From NCBI GenBank assembly GCA_008638375.1, contig CM018031.1:14438062-14502061 (forward strand): DNA of 64,000 nt, given 5' to 3'. Each line of letters begins with the position of its first letter. The first letter of the stretch is position 1. The translations under genes and the position numbers were made by a program. Below the pieces are notes generated by a model, which was not told where the DNA came from, did no database searches, and was given only the letters and a program-made list of their open reading frames with translations. Below are positions 13,590-25,920 of the stretch, piece by piece. Source of the DNA: Nyssa sinensis (Eukaryota > Streptophyta > Magnoliopsida > Cornales > Nyssaceae).

Positions 13590-13983
13590 AAAAAAACTTT
13601 TAGCGAAGCACAAAAAAGCGTCACTAAAAGTAAAGAAATAACCATGTTAATTCACTATTAGCGATGCATACTGAGCGTCGCTAATAGTAACCTTTAGCGA
13701 TGCACACAGGGCGTCGCTAATAGTAGCTTTTAGCGATGCTCTTTGCGTCAATTTATAATATTTGCGACGCCCATGCCCAATTATTAGCGACACCATATGT
13801 GTGTCGCTAATAGTTACTTTTAGCGACGCCCAAAGGTGTGTGCGTCGCCAAAACTATTAGCGACGCGACTATTTGTGACGACGTTAGCGACGCCTATTTG
13901 TGCGTCGCAAAATAGCTTTAGACGCATTTGGCCACTATTAGCGACGCACACGTGCGTCGCTAATAGTGCATTTTCTTATAGTG
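13590..13983 (+). repeat. Right terminal and subterminal repeats of CACTA element 1
   Basis: Dense alternating 'ttagcgacgc' and 'gcgtcgctaa' motifs lead to the terminal TATAGTG. Adjacent inverse copies could pair into hairpins. Confidence 0.8.
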
Positions 13984-13986
13984 ATA

Positions 13987-15628
13987 TAACTTTGATAGAG
14001 TTATATTTTTGAAAAAAAATCTCATTTTAATTCTCTATTAAAATACATATTTCTTATTTAACACATATAATATTTTGTTTGAAATATGTTAATTTAATAA
14101 AATAGATAAATTAATAAAAATTTAAAAATAAACAAGAACTCCGATGAAGACCCATCATTGCTTATGACGAAATTTAAACAAGTTTGAGGAATTTTTTTTT
14201 CTTCAGTGGAACAAGTTTGAAGAAGGGGTTGCTCGCCCCATTTTCATCCCTATTTGATTCTTTGGATGGATTGGCATATCCAAAAATACCACTTAAAGCA
14301 ACTCCAACCCATCGTTTTGAAATTCATCTTTATTGTGGTATATTTTTTGAATTTAAAGGTGAAGAATTTCAATTTTTTTTTTTTTTAACATTTTCACTCA
14401 AACATTCCAATATTCAATATCACTAATCATTTTTCAAAATTTTATTATTTTATCTAAAAAGAAAAAATCGCATATCAAGCTCTATATTTTGGCATCTCGA
14501 TCCAACTCATCACATATCTTCATTTTAACATGAATAATTCATTGAAAGCAAATAGAAAAAAAATATATTCATTTTTTTCTTTATCTTTATATTTAAAGAC
14601 TGGAAATTAAAATTTATCTTCATAAAAGCGGATTGGAGTGTATTCCATCTTCGTGTGTATATCTATATCTATATATATATATATATATATATATAAGAAT
14701 ATGAAGATGATTACTCAAATGTGTGGTCAAGCGGTAAAAATATTGAGAATAACATTTAAGCGTCTCAAGTTCAAGTTCTTTCTGCGCTGATTGTTGATAG
14801 TTAGAGGTTAAAGGGTGTACCTGATTATCACAAAAAAGAGAGACTTAGGCTGTGTTATTGGCGGTGCTACCGCTAGTTTGGTCATTTTTACATTTCGAAT
14901 GGATTTTTTTAGATAAGTGAGTGTTTATTTGGACTTCTCGAAACGCTCGTTTGAACATTTTCTATATCAAAACAGCCGTTTTAAAAAAGTGCCAGTAAAT
15001 AATTTTTTTAAAACACTCTTTTTCTTAAACGTCGGTTTGCACTGTCCATTTGAACGAGTACTTAGTTTGGTACACATGAGCTGAGCAAGGATACCTCTTA
15101 CCGATTTATAAAAAAGAAAAAAAAAAAAAAAAAAACTTAATCTGATATACATAAATTAAGTAAAAATATCACTTACCAATTTATATAAAAAAAATAAAAT
15201 GAAGATGGTGAGAGATGCTATTATAGTTAGACCTACTCCTATAAAAAAAAACAAATTTTATGAATCATTAAACTTGACATATCAACAATTTTTTTCTTCC
15301 AAAAGACACAACAGCACTATCATCAAAATTCTCACCTTTATCAAAATTCAGTAGACCAAATTTGAGTGATAGCAAATCAATATTTTTACTTTAAAAATTT
15401 GTGGCGCATTTTGTAGCAAACTAATATTTCTTTCCAAATGATAAATTAACAATTGGATAGTTGCAACAGCTCGGTGCTCCAATTATTTTTTTTCTCCACT
15501 TTATCTATAAAAAGCTTAATAAATCTACAATATTTAAAATAAATTATTTAATAGCTAAAAAAGATTAAAAATATAAAAATAAATTTTTTTTAAAGAATTT
15601 AAAATCTATGTAAACGGCATAAACGGTA

Positions 15629-15659
<31 letters not shown>

Positions 15660-15856
15660 TATACATTAAACAAAAAAAAATTGTTATTTTTATTGGAATA
15701 TCAAAATTTTAAAGTATACCCCATATTTACTGTCCTTTTCTTCACAGCAGAGCATTACTCAAAATATTATGTCTTCCTCTTGCTCGAATCAATTCGTTAA
15801 ACCCAATACCCCAAAACTGAACAAGCTCGCATCTCTCTCATTCTCGAGGTCGGGGA
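13987..15856. other. Intergenic region between CACTA element 1 and copia element 1
   Basis: AT-rich DNA without recognised exons. It contains (AT)n tracts at about 14660-14694 and 15632-15662 and a probable SINE at about 14715. The final ~80 bp before the copia LTR may be part of the original leader of the TIC110 copy, separated from it by the insertion; that is inference only. Confidence 0.4.
14715..14860 (+). mobile_element. Probable tRNA-derived SINE
   Basis: It shows an A-box-like 'ggtcaagcggta' and, about 40 bp later, a B-box-like 'aagttcaagttct'. The following part, 'gctgattgttgatagttaga', is shared in diverged form with the sequence at about 35265-35310, which has the same layout. Ends and target duplications were not resolved. 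Confidence 0.5.
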
Positions 15857-16055
15857 TGTCCAGATTTTGGCATTTAATTATAATTGATTTTTATAGATTA
15901 GTTTTTTATTTTTAGATTGATTGAGGGAATCAATCATGTGATTTGTAGGAGGTAATCGTGTGAGTGATTTGTGAGAATCTCGCCTGTATAAACATGTACA
16001 TGCTAAGTGTAACGTATGAATAAAAATATTTCTGAATTTTCTTCCTTATTTTGAG
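15857..16055 (+). repeat. 5' LTR of copia element 1
   Basis: It begins TGTCCAG and ends ATTTTGAG just before the primer-binding site. It aligns along its whole length with 22096-22483, apart from the insertion in the 3' copy. Confidence 0.8.
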
Positions 16056-17189
16056 TTGGTATCAGAGCCAGGTTGTACCTGTTCCGACGAACCTCGGTCC
16101 TCGTACTCGATCTCAACGACATGGCTATCACTCTACTGAAACCCTAGTACTGATGCAAGGAAGAGTTTGATTTCAAAAAGAACAGTGAATCTCGTCGTCC
16201 GAATCCAGTCGCCATCAATTGCCGTCGAATCCAGTCTTCGATTCAATCTCAACCACCGTCGACTGCCATCGATCTATAACAAACCTACACCAAGGTCATT
16301 GCCACTTCTCATCAGCCACCACCATAAACACGAATGTCACAACGATCGGTAGAGATTGACTGTCTCTCTCTGTTGATCGAAACCAATCACCATTGTCGCC
16401 CCTCCGACAAATCGGAGGTTGTAGCCCACCTCTGTCGTCATTCTTCTAGGCTCCGTCTCGGGTTTCTCTATTAATCGAAGCCAATCACAGAATGACCACT
16501 CCCCGGACTACTACGCTCTATGTGCACCATTTTGTTGCGACAACATAATCTCCTCTACTCTTTCGACAACTTCAGCCCCGGTCTATACGAGTGTGGCCTT
16601 TATTGCTTCCAGATCTTCTGCGACACAACTTTCTCTGTCCCTTCGCTCCTTCTCTCCGATCGATTATACCGAGTCAAAGACCTCTTCCCATTGGATAACG
16701 CCATTACTGTCGTCGATAACCAGCTCATCGAAGGGCTACGTTCAAGCTCGTGTGGGTACCTCAGAAATCTCTCCACGTAGACTTCCACTGATGTTGGAAT
16801 TGAAGCAAATTTCATTCTAACCCGTGAGCTTTGCCTCGATTAAGTTAGCCCCGTCCTCCCATATTTCAGGTGTGGAAGGAAAACAACCAATGGTCACACT
16901 GCTTATTCTCACAGAAACTGTGGGCTAATTTGGAGGTTTCTCAAACAGCAGATTTCACCGTGTTATATTTGGAGGTTGACCACTTATATTTGTGGAATGT
17001 GATTTGATCATGTATTTCTAAAGCTCCTGTGAAATAGAGTTCATCTTCGGTTTTTTTTTTTTTTTTTTAAACTTCAAAATTGAACCAAACCCAAAACAAC
17101 TATGAGTAGAAAAATTTCTAAATCGTCTGGGACGAAATCAGTTGCTATTATTGTTGATGCTGCACTTTTCGGCTCGCAATAAGTATGGA

Positions 17190-17800
17190 CTCCGTGACCT
17201 GTAGAACACTCAGAAAGATGATCAGAGGACCACCGGGTTGGCTCCGGCGGTAGCCGCTCCGATGCTTAAGTAAGTAAAATAATTGAAAAGACTGTATTGA
17301 AAGCCAAAGAATGAGCATAGAAAATAAGGCGTACCTTTAGGGTTTAATTTATAAGCCGTGGACTTTCCTAAGTTGATTAGGATTCGAAGCCATGAATATA
17401 GGGATTTGATCACCGGAGATTGCAGTTACCTTGCATAGAGATAACCATAGATGCCCTTCCATATAGATAACTATAGATGCCCTGAATATAGGGATTTGAT
17501 TACTGGAGATTGCAGCTACCTTGCATAGAGATAACCATAGATGGTAGTTTCCTTGTTGAAGACCGCTTCCTTATTCCCTGCTCGGCATCCGCTAAGGCAG
17601 TGACGAGTTCTGGAGTGTTGGTCTGAACCCTGTGACCTTGTTCTGGATATATATATATGTTCGGCCACTTCCGACCTTGTATGATGATCTGGACGCTTGA
17701 GTTTTTCCTCATTGGCTGAATGAGAATCATGTTGGCTGAGCATAGGTCGGACTGTGGTTACACGTGTCAAGTGTTGATTGGCCTGTTCTTTTATGGTATA
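17190..17800. repeat. Foreign insert or LTR-like segment in the copia 1 leader
   Basis: Between the primer-binding site and gag lies a segment unlike copia coding DNA. It includes 'ctccgatgcttaagtaagt', a phrase I associate with LTRs or TRIM-like elements in many dicots. It also has an imperfect tandem duplication of a ~50-bp 'gggatttgat..ggagattgcag..taccttgcatagagataacc' unit (about 17398-17447 and 17487-17541). Its class is uncertain. Confidence 0.35.
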
Positions 17801-17874
17801 TCAATTGTTAAATCTGAAAGTGTTTTTAACATAGAAATTATCCTCACTGAATCCAACTATAACATTTGGTCCTA

Positions 17875-18712
17875 GTTGATGAAGATGCATATTGTTGAGC
17901 AGGAAAAACTCTCCTTCATCCGTGGTAAGACAGATCCACCTATGGAATCTGAAGATGGATATGAAAAATGGTATGCTGAAAATTAGAAAGTCAAGAGATG
18001 GTTATTGATGTCCATGTCTCCAGAAATTATGAAGCGTTATTTACGCATACCCACTGCCCACGAAATTTAAAGTGCCTTGTCCAAAGCCTTCTACGATGGA
18101 AGTGATTAATTACAAGGTGTTTTCTTTGAACCAGAAAGCCTTTACCACTAAAAAAAGTGGAAAACCACTCTCTGTATATTATGGGGAGTTGACCTAAAAT
18201 TTTTCAAGAACTCAATCACCATGATAAAGTGGTCAAGAAAGATCCGAACGACGTTAATGCATACCGGAAGTCCATTGAATGACTGAGGGTATACATATTT
18301 CTTGCAGGATTGGAAGAATATTTTGATCAAATTTGTGGAGAGATTTTGTGCAAAGAACTAGTCCCAAATTTGGAGGAATGTTATTCTCTGATTCGTCGTA
18401 AGGGAGTACAACGTACCATTCTGAAAAGTGAGTCCGAAAACTTTGAAGCTTCCACCATGGTAGCTAAAAATCATTCGCACTAGCAAGAACGAACGAGGCC
18501 TAATCATCCTAAAATCGCCAATGGTGTTGACAAGCCTACAAACAAATGCACTTATTGCAACTAAATTGGTCATACTAAATGTAGATGTTTTAAACTTATG
18601 GGCAATCCAGATTGGTGGGATCATAGTCATGATCCATGGAAGCGAAATTCCAAGACGTCTTCTACTGTTGCCGTTGTCGAAACAAGGTTGAACGATGATG
18701 ACGCTAAATAAG
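17875..18712 (+). pseudogene. Copia 1 gag remnant
   Basis: Translated pieces resemble a copia gag (UBN2-type) region followed by a zinc knuckle at about 18547-18590. The knuckle has an in-frame stop between its second Cys and its His. Several other stops interrupt the frame, so no functional capsid could be made. Confidence 0.7.
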
Positions 18713-18720
18713 CATCAGCA

Positions 18721-19563
18721 TTGGTAGCGACTGCAGACAAAAGGGGTAAGGTTTTACATATCTCTACATCTGTTTCTAGTAGTGCATGGATAATTGATTA
18801 TGGTGTCACATATCATATGACATTTGATTCTAGACAGGTCTCCTCTCTTAATCCATCCTTACAAAAATTTGTATCTACTGTCAATGGTACTACAACCCCT
18901 ATTGTTGGGAAAGGTTCTTTGCTTCTCACTGAGACTTCAAATTTAGATTCTGTTTTGGTTGTCCCATACTTGAATTATAATCTTTTGTCAGTTTCCCAAA
19001 TAACCATAGCCTTATCTTATATTATAATTTTTTGGCCTGAATTTTGTGTGTTTAAGGACATCCGAACACGGGAAACGATTAGTTGTGGTGTTAGGTGAGG
19101 AAAGCTGTATTATTTGGACTTGGCGTCAAAGACTTCGAACATGCTCCAACAAGCTTTAACTAGGGATGGGTCTGAGGGGGCGAAGAAGAAATCTGACATC
19201 TATCTTTGGCATCTATGTCTGGGGCATGCTTCCTTTGGTTATTTGAAGAAATTATTTCCTAGTTTGTTTGAAAAATGTGACATTTATGCTTTCCGCTGTG
19301 ATGCTTGTGAACTGGAAAAAAACCATTATGCCTCGTTTCCTTTGAGTTTCAATAAAAGCCTAGTTCCTTTTATGGTTATATATTCTGATGTTTGGGTTCT
19401 GTCTAAAGTCTTTACTTTTAGTGGATCACGTTGGTTTGTTACATTTATTGACGACTGTACTAAGATGACTTGGTTATATTTAATGAAGTCCAAAGGTAAA
19501 GTGAACGTGTTGTTTCAAAAGTTTCAAAAAATGATTTGCACTCAATACAATGCACATGTTTAA
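18721..19563 (+). pseudogene. Copia 1 protease, GAG-pre-integrase and integrase start
   Basis: Two open segments (18721-19098 and 19114-19563) carry the protease region, where the usual catalytic D-S/T-G is changed to Asp-Tyr-Gly. The zinc-binding H..H..C..C GAG-pre-integrase region follows at about 19209-19320, then the start of the integrase core (19370-19560). A frameshift or stop separates the segments. The changed protease motif alone would suggest loss of function. Confidence 0.75.
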
Positions 19564-19787
19564 ATTCTCCGCAGTGACAATGATGGAGAATACCAGAGTT
19601 CTAAACTTCAAAAATATTTGGAAGCACACAGAATTATTCATCAAACTACTTGTCTTGATACACCTCAACAAAACGGAGTTGTTGAGCAAAAAAATCGACA
19701 CTTGTTATAAGTTGTTCGTGCTTCATTAATAGGAGCTCGTATGTCGTTATGCTATTGGGGAGAAGCTCTTATTTCTGCGACATATTT

Positions 19788-19890
19788 AATCAACTGAGTA
19801 CCCTCCAGCTCTATTGACTTTCGAACACCAGTCCAAGCAATCAACTGAGTACCCTCCAGCTCTATCGACTTTCGAACACCAGTCCAAGCA
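19788..19890 (+). repeat. 52-bp tandem duplication in the copia 1 integrase
   Basis: The sequence 'atcaactgagtaccctccag' to 'cagtccaagca' occurs twice in immediate succession with one base difference. It is a decay-phase duplication within the retrotransposon. Confidence 0.9.
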
Positions 19891-20589
19891 CTTGTTAAAG
19901 TAGTTGTTGCCCCAACTGTCCCAAACTTACCTCATCATGTCTTCAGTTGTGTAGCATTTGTGCATCTCTATAAGCATCAACGCACCAAGTTGACTCCTCG
20001 AGTGTTGCGGTGTGTCTTTCTCGGATATCCTACACATCAAAAAGGGTATCAATGTTATCATCCTTCGACTCAATGAATGTTTATCACAATGATGTGGTTT
20101 TCTATGAAGAATCAATGTATTTTTCCTTTGAGCCTGAACTTCAGGGGAAGTATCAGAAAGAAATTCAGACTCTAGACTATGATTTTCTAGAATATGATAT
20201 TTATAACTCTGAGGTAAGAAAATTCCTTGAATCAGGTAACCAGGGTGTGGGCAACTTGGATTCAAGTGGTGATGAACACCAAGAAACTGAAGGTGTGGAA
20301 GAAACGGAAAGTGTGGCTCCACCTCTACCACTGATTGAGTCCAAGTCCCTCGTACCACAAGCAACTGATACATCTAACCAATGTCCTGCTACGGATGTTC
20401 TTGATTTAATGTCTGAACCATTTAGGAAACAATTACCACTGCGTCTCACTAGAGGTATTCCTAAGCTCACATATTAGCCCGAACTGTCTAGTAAAGTTAA
20501 ATATCCCATGAATCATTATGTGTCAAACCACGGTCTGTCAGAATCAAATTAGTCATTTATAAATCAATTATATATTGTATCTATTCATA

Positions 20590-22040
20590 ACAATGTGCAA
20601 GAAGCCTTAGCTGACCCAAGGTGGAAAACCGCTATGAATGAGGAGATGAAATCTTTGCAAAAGAATGAAACTTGGGATCTCGTTGATCGTTCACAAGGAA
20701 AGAAATCAGTTGGATGTCGATGAATTTACATCGTGAAGTATAAAATAGATGGCACAATCAAATGATTTAAAGCAATATTGGTGGCAAAAGGCTACTCACA
20801 AAACTATGGGATCAATTATACAGAAACATTTGCTCCTGTAGCTAAAATTAACATAGTGCGGGTCTTGTTGTCATTAGTTGCAAACTTGGATTGGCCATTG
20901 CAACAGTTCGATGTGAAGAACACTTTTTTACACGGTGAGTTGTCTGAGGAAGTCTACATAGATCTTCCATCAGAATACATGATATCAGAAAGGCATAGTC
21001 AGAAGGTATGCAAATTAAAGAAATCATTGTATGAGTTGAAACAATTTCCGAGAACATGGTTTTGATGGTTTACAAAGTCTATGACAGCCTTTGGCTACTG
21101 ATAGAGTAACTCAAACCACACTTTATTCTTAAAGAAACAACAAGGAAAGATCACTGCACTCATTGTATATGTGGATGATATGGTGGTTACAGAAAATGAT
21201 CCAGACGAAAAGAAGGCTATACAAAAGTACTTGTCTAGAGAATTTGAAATGAAAGATCTAGGTCCTTTGAAATATTTTCTTGGGATCAAAATGTCTAAAT
21301 CTAATAAAGGAACCTTCTTCTCACAAAGAAAGTATACCTTAGACATGTCAACTAGCTCATACACCAGTAGAAGAAGGTTTGAAGTTATGTATTGAGTCTG
21401 ATCAAGTACCAGTTAACAAAGGGAGATACCAGAGATTTGTTGGGAGATTGATGTACTTAGCACATATAAGACCGGATCTTGCTTATGCATTAAGTATTGT
21501 CAGCCAGTTTATGCATAATCCTGGAGAGCAACATATGAATGCAATCATGCGTATTTTGATGTATCTGAAGTCTGCTCCTGGAAAGAGAATTTTATTCACT
21601 AAAAACATAGACGATCAAAATATAAATGTATATACTGATGTTGATTGGGCTGGAGTAGTAGATGACATGCTATCTACTTCAGGTTACTTTACCTTTGTGG
21701 GTGGTAATCTCCTTACTTGGAGGAGTAAGAAACAAAATGTTGTTGCATGGTCAAGTGCAGAAGTTGAATATAGAGGTATGGCACTCAGAATTTGTGAGGT
21801 GTTCTAGCTAAGGCTCCTCTTGCACGACTTGGACTACTTGTCTAGGCTACCAATTCGACTATATTGTGACAACAAAGCAGCATGTGATATAGTTCATAAT
21901 CTGATTCAACATGATCATACAAAGCATGTCAAGGTAAACAGATTCTTCATCAAGGAGAAGTCGTGGAGTCGCCAAAGTTTCGATTAGAAGATCAATTGGT
22001 CGACATTCTCACCAAAGCAGTCTCAAACCAAGTATTTTTA
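20590..22040 (+). pseudogene. Copia 1 reverse transcriptase and RNase H remnant
   Basis: The RT region includes the catalytic YVDDM box at 21168-21182 and the upstream FDVKNTFLHGEL motif of copia RTs. RNase H follows with a TDVDWAG segment (~21636). Stops occur at about 20722, 20764 and 21063 and there are frameshifts near 21360 and 21806. Confidence 0.85.
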
Positions 22041-22095
22041 AAGTTTTTAGACAAGTTAAACATGTATGATATCTATGTATCAACTTGAAGAAGAG

Positions 22096-22483
22096 TGTTG
22101 AAATTTTAATATTTAATTGTAATTAATTCTTCTAGATTAACTTTTTATTTTTAGATTAATTGAGAGAATCAATCCCGTAATTTACAAGAAACAATTCTGT
22201 AAGTGATTTGTGAGAATCTCGCTTATAAAAACGTGTATATACCGAGTTCCGTTTGTTTTTGTTTTTAAAAACAATTTTTTAATTTTAAAATACAGAATAC
22301 GCATTTTAAAATATATTTTTTTTAATTTTTTAAAATTTATATTATCATATTTAAATATATTTTTATAATTTTTAAAAAATTAATTATAAAATTTTAAATA
22401 TAATTTTAAAAAAAATTTTAAAAATTATTTCTGAATCACAATCCTGACCAAACCACTTATTTTATTTTCTTCCGTATTTTGAG
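22096..22483 (+). repeat. 3' LTR of copia element 1, with an insertion
   Basis: It begins TGTTGAAATTTT after a purine-rich stretch (gaagaagag). It matches the 5' LTR up to about 22246 and again from about 22457 to its end at ATTTTGAG. The interruption is listed separately. Confidence 0.8.
22247..22457. mobile_element. ~210-bp MITE-like insertion in the copia 1 3' LTR
   Basis: This block is absent from the 5' LTR. It starts 'ttccgtttgtttttgttttt', is very AT-rich, and ends with 'ctgaatcacaatcctgacca'. That ending resembles the right end of the TIR element at 46380-47550, which reads 'ctgaatcactatccaaacgc'. A clean inverted repeat and target duplication were not found. Confidence 0.5.
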
Positions 22484-24004
22484 TGAGAGAGAGGAGTGAC
22501 CATGAACCCATCCACTCTCGTCGTCGCATCTCCTCCTTCTCCGCACAGCACCGCACCCTGCCGTCCTCTTCTCCAACTTCATGAACCCCGCTCCAATCCG
22601 AAGTATCTCCTCAAATTCCATCACCAGAAAACACCAATGCCATCGATGTCGATATCAAATCTCCGTCATCCGTTGCTCTTCATCCAACTCTCCAGATCAG
22701 CCGGCCACCAATTCTGTTGACTCCGATGTCTTTGGGGGCAAGAAGGAACTCAGGGGTCTTCAATCACTTGTTGACGCCATGTCACCTCCTGTCAGGTTGG
22801 CAAGTTCGGTTCTGACTTTTGCTGGCGCTCTTGCTGCGGGATCTGGATTAGGGTTTCGTTTCGGAGAGTCTCGGAACGCTGCTTTGGGCCCTTGGTGCCG
22901 CTGGTGCTGGTGCTGGTGCTGGTGCTGCATACGCTTGAATTCTTGCGTTCCCGAAGTTACCGTGGTGAATTTGCACAATTATGTTGTTGGTTGCGATGAT
23001 CCTGGGAGACTAAGGAAGGAAGATATCGAAGGAATTGCGAACAAGTTAGTTAAATATATGTCCACACTACTTAATCATCTCTTGTTCTTTCCAGTTCTTT
23101 TCTTCTGTATGTATGCACGTATGTAATACTGTGTGTTTATATATATATATATATGTATGTATCATGTAGACACACGTACACACAGGCATTCAACTTTTTT
23201 TTTTCGTGACTGTTAAGTTCGTTCCAATATGTTGCTCGGGGTAACTTAAAAATCTTTGAATCTGTTGGCCGCTCCAGCTATTGTTATCCAATCATATCTA
23301 ACAGTACCTTAACTTGTTAAATGATCACTTGCTTATTCTATATTTCAGGTTATAAGAAGTCTTCTTTATACTTGATTTGGTTTAAGGATGATAGTGGGAA
23401 TTTGACTGCTGTCTAGATGTGTATACAAAATATATATGTAGTGGACTTAGGTTGGACTATATACAGCATGGAAGTAATTAAGGCATGTAATATTTAGATA
23501 AACTAAAAATGTTGAAATATTGGATTAATGATTTGGTAGTCTGAGAAGCCTTTTGTTTTCCGATTTTAATAAAGAAATCAGTAAGTGGGTTAAAGATTTG
23601 AAGGTTGGGTAGGCCCTATATGATTGTTATAAAGTTTTAGTTAATGGATAATATAGATAGATTCCCGTTTCCCCAATGTTTTTCATCAAGGGAACACATT
23701 GAACGCAAGACTGCAATTCCAAAGGGAATTTTTGCTTGCTTTCATGGTTCCCAAAATGAATCTTTGGATAAAGAATCATGCAATTCCTATTATGGCTCAA
23801 TAATTCTTCTAATTGTTGAAATACAATTTAGTATTTTATATCTTTTTATTTTTGTGGAGTGGGATGTGGGGGTGGGATTATGAGAATGAATATTGAGTTG
23901 CATTTTTGCTCAGATGACTGAAGCTCATATATTCTAAATTGCTGCTGTAAGTTTTTTAATTTTGGAAAGATCACTGGACAGGAACTTCTGCCTTTGAGTA
24001 GAAC

Positions 24005-24029
24005 TCTTTCTCTCTGCCTGCCTGCCTGC

Positions 24030-24082
<53 letters not shown>
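24005..24082. repeat. TC/AC microsatellite in a TIC110 pseudogene intron
   Basis: CTGC repeats, then about 15 TC units, then (AC)n, lie in intron 1 of the pseudogene. Confidence 0.9.
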
Positions 24083-24083
<1 letters not shown>

Positions 24084-25789
24084 ATGTTGTTTCCTATATC
24101 TGCTATCGTGTAGTTAATTATATATATATATATATATTTTTTTTTTCCCTTTTGTTTTATTTACTTAATCTTTCAGATACGGAGTTAGTAAACAGAACGA
24201 GGCATTCAATGCAGAACTTTGTGATTTATATTGTCGGTGAGTAAGCATTATTTTAACTACAGAGGCAAATATCAATTTGTTATTATGAATATGTGGGCAA
24301 ACATGTACACCACATGTTTTTTTTCCCTGAAATGAAAAATATATGTTACACACTGGATAGCAGGTCTGTTTAAATTAGCTTTTGTTTTCATTTGTTTCAT
24401 TTCAACTGGATGGTGGTGAATATGGGGTGACCAGGGAACCCTACTATTGGATGCAGCCCAATTTAACACCTAATGGTGACAACTATTTAGACAACAGTGA
24501 CCACTGAATCCATGCTTCCCCCCCCCCCCCTCTCTCTCATGGCCCTGTGTCCCTTTCTCTGGCTCTCCATCTATGCGTGTGATTGCATTTATTTGTTCTA
24601 AATTCTAATGTTTGTTCACTTGGTTATATCTGTTACTGCTGGTGCTCGAGCAATTTTATGTTTATTCTCTTGGCCTTTTGTTAGAGTTTCCTTCTATTTT
24701 GCTGTCAGGTTTGTATCTTCTGTCCTTCCTTTTGGAAGTGAAGATCTTAAAGGCAATGAAGTTGAGACTATTATCAGATTTAAAAACGCATTGGGCATTG
24801 ATGACTCAGATGCAGCTGCAATGCATATGGAGGTATTATTAGATTAGTTATTTGTGTCTATGCTGTAGAAATAAGAATGCTTATGTCTGTGTTTAAAAAA
24901 AGGGGACTTTATTTTGTTCGCCTCACACTGTTTTACTGTTGGCTTCTCAGCTTGGTAGGTGAATTTTCAGGCAAAGGCTTGAAACTGGAGACCATGATGC
25001 CAACATAGAGCAGCGTCGAGTAAGGTTGTAATTTTGTTACTTGTAATTTTGATAACTTATCCATTGGCTTCTTATTTGGAGAGCTTGACCATTGTTAGTG
25101 TCTCCAGTGCAGGCATCTCAGAAGCTGATATATGTTTCTACTCTTGTGTTTGGAGAAGCATCAACTTTCCTTTTACCTTGGAGGCGTGTGTTCAAGGTTA
25201 CAGATGCCCAGGTATTTAACCGTTGTCTGTTTTATGTTAACTGATATATTTTGAGTTGTGATTTTATTCCATTGAAGTGGACTGTGATTCAGCAAAGTTA
25301 TCATTTTCTGTCACTTTAGTTCTCAGAGGATTAATACAGAGTTCACTTGTTTGCATGCATCAGATGATTTTCTATTTGTTTTCACAGTTTATTTATGCCA
25401 TTGTTAATTCCTTGTGGGTTTCCATCTTTCCGTCAACCAGGTTGAGGTTGCTATTTGTGACAATGCTCAGCGATTTTATGGCTTCAAGCCAAAATCAGTT
25501 GACAGAGGTAAATACATAATGCATTGATGCCTCGAGCAGTATCTACTGCATTATCTCAGTTGATTCTAGTCATGAACACAAATACACCTGGTATCTATTA
25601 TCTATGTTATATGATTTATTTCCCATGCATTATTTGATTTTTTTTGTCATTTTTAAGGTGCAATTAAAATTTAATCATTTAGCTGCTACCATGATAATTA
25701 GGATGACGATTGTGTTTATATTGTTTCCTGTTTTTCATGTTTATGCTGAAATAAGTTGTGCTTTAGTACACTAATGTTAAGTTGTTATT

Positions 25790-25920
25790 ATTTTTTTGAT
25801 CGGTAAGAGTAAATATATATTAGAAACAAGGTGACCGAGGGGGCAAATCCATTTCAAAAAAAGGGGAGGCTACAAAAAATCAATGCTTTAATTCCCCCCA
25901 GACATAACAAAAGTGTCTAA
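25790..25920 (-). mobile_element. Probable LINE 3' tail on minus strand
   Basis: Read on -, the sequence ends 'tttactcttaccgatc' followed by an A-rich tail, the usual 3' end of plant L1-type LINEs. The block sits in an intron of the TIC110 pseudogene. No protein remains. Confidence 0.45.

Larger units (their letters stand above)
9059..13983 (+). mobile_element. CACTA (En/Spm) transposon, complete, non-autonomous
   Basis: The element starts CACTACAAAAAA and ends with the inverse, TTCTTATAGTG. It is flanked on both sides by ATA (9056-9058 and 13984-13986), the 3-bp duplication expected of CACTA elements. Both ends carry many copies of a GCGACGCAC-type subterminal motif in both orientations (9080-9360 and 13590-13970). 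Inside are a GC-richer leader-like block (~9360-9540), anonymous AT-rich DNA (~9850-10910) and a ~161-bp tandem array (10915-13190). No transposase domain was seen, so movement would need a relative in trans. From about 13190 to 13983 it matches, in reverse complement, the left part of the element at 59735. Confidence 0.9.
15857..22483 (+). mobile_element. Ty1/copia LTR retrotransposon 1, decayed
   Basis: The 5' LTR is 15857-16055 and a diverged 3' LTR is 22096-22483. A primer-binding site complementary to initiator Met-tRNA (tggtatcagagcc) starts at 16057. Domains run in copia order on +: gag (~17875-18700), protease (~18790), GAG-pre-integrase and integrase (~19200-19990), reverse transcriptase (~20590-21360) and RNase H (~21400-22040). 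Every domain contains stops or frameshifts, so it is inactive. A clear target duplication was not found. It sits immediately 5' of the TIC110 copy. Confidence 0.9.

Noticed and set aside
15852..22488. 5-bp target duplication for copia element 1
   Set aside because: The bases before 15857 (gggga) and after 22483 (tgaga) do not match, so no duplication is claimed. A rearranged or recombined end is possible.
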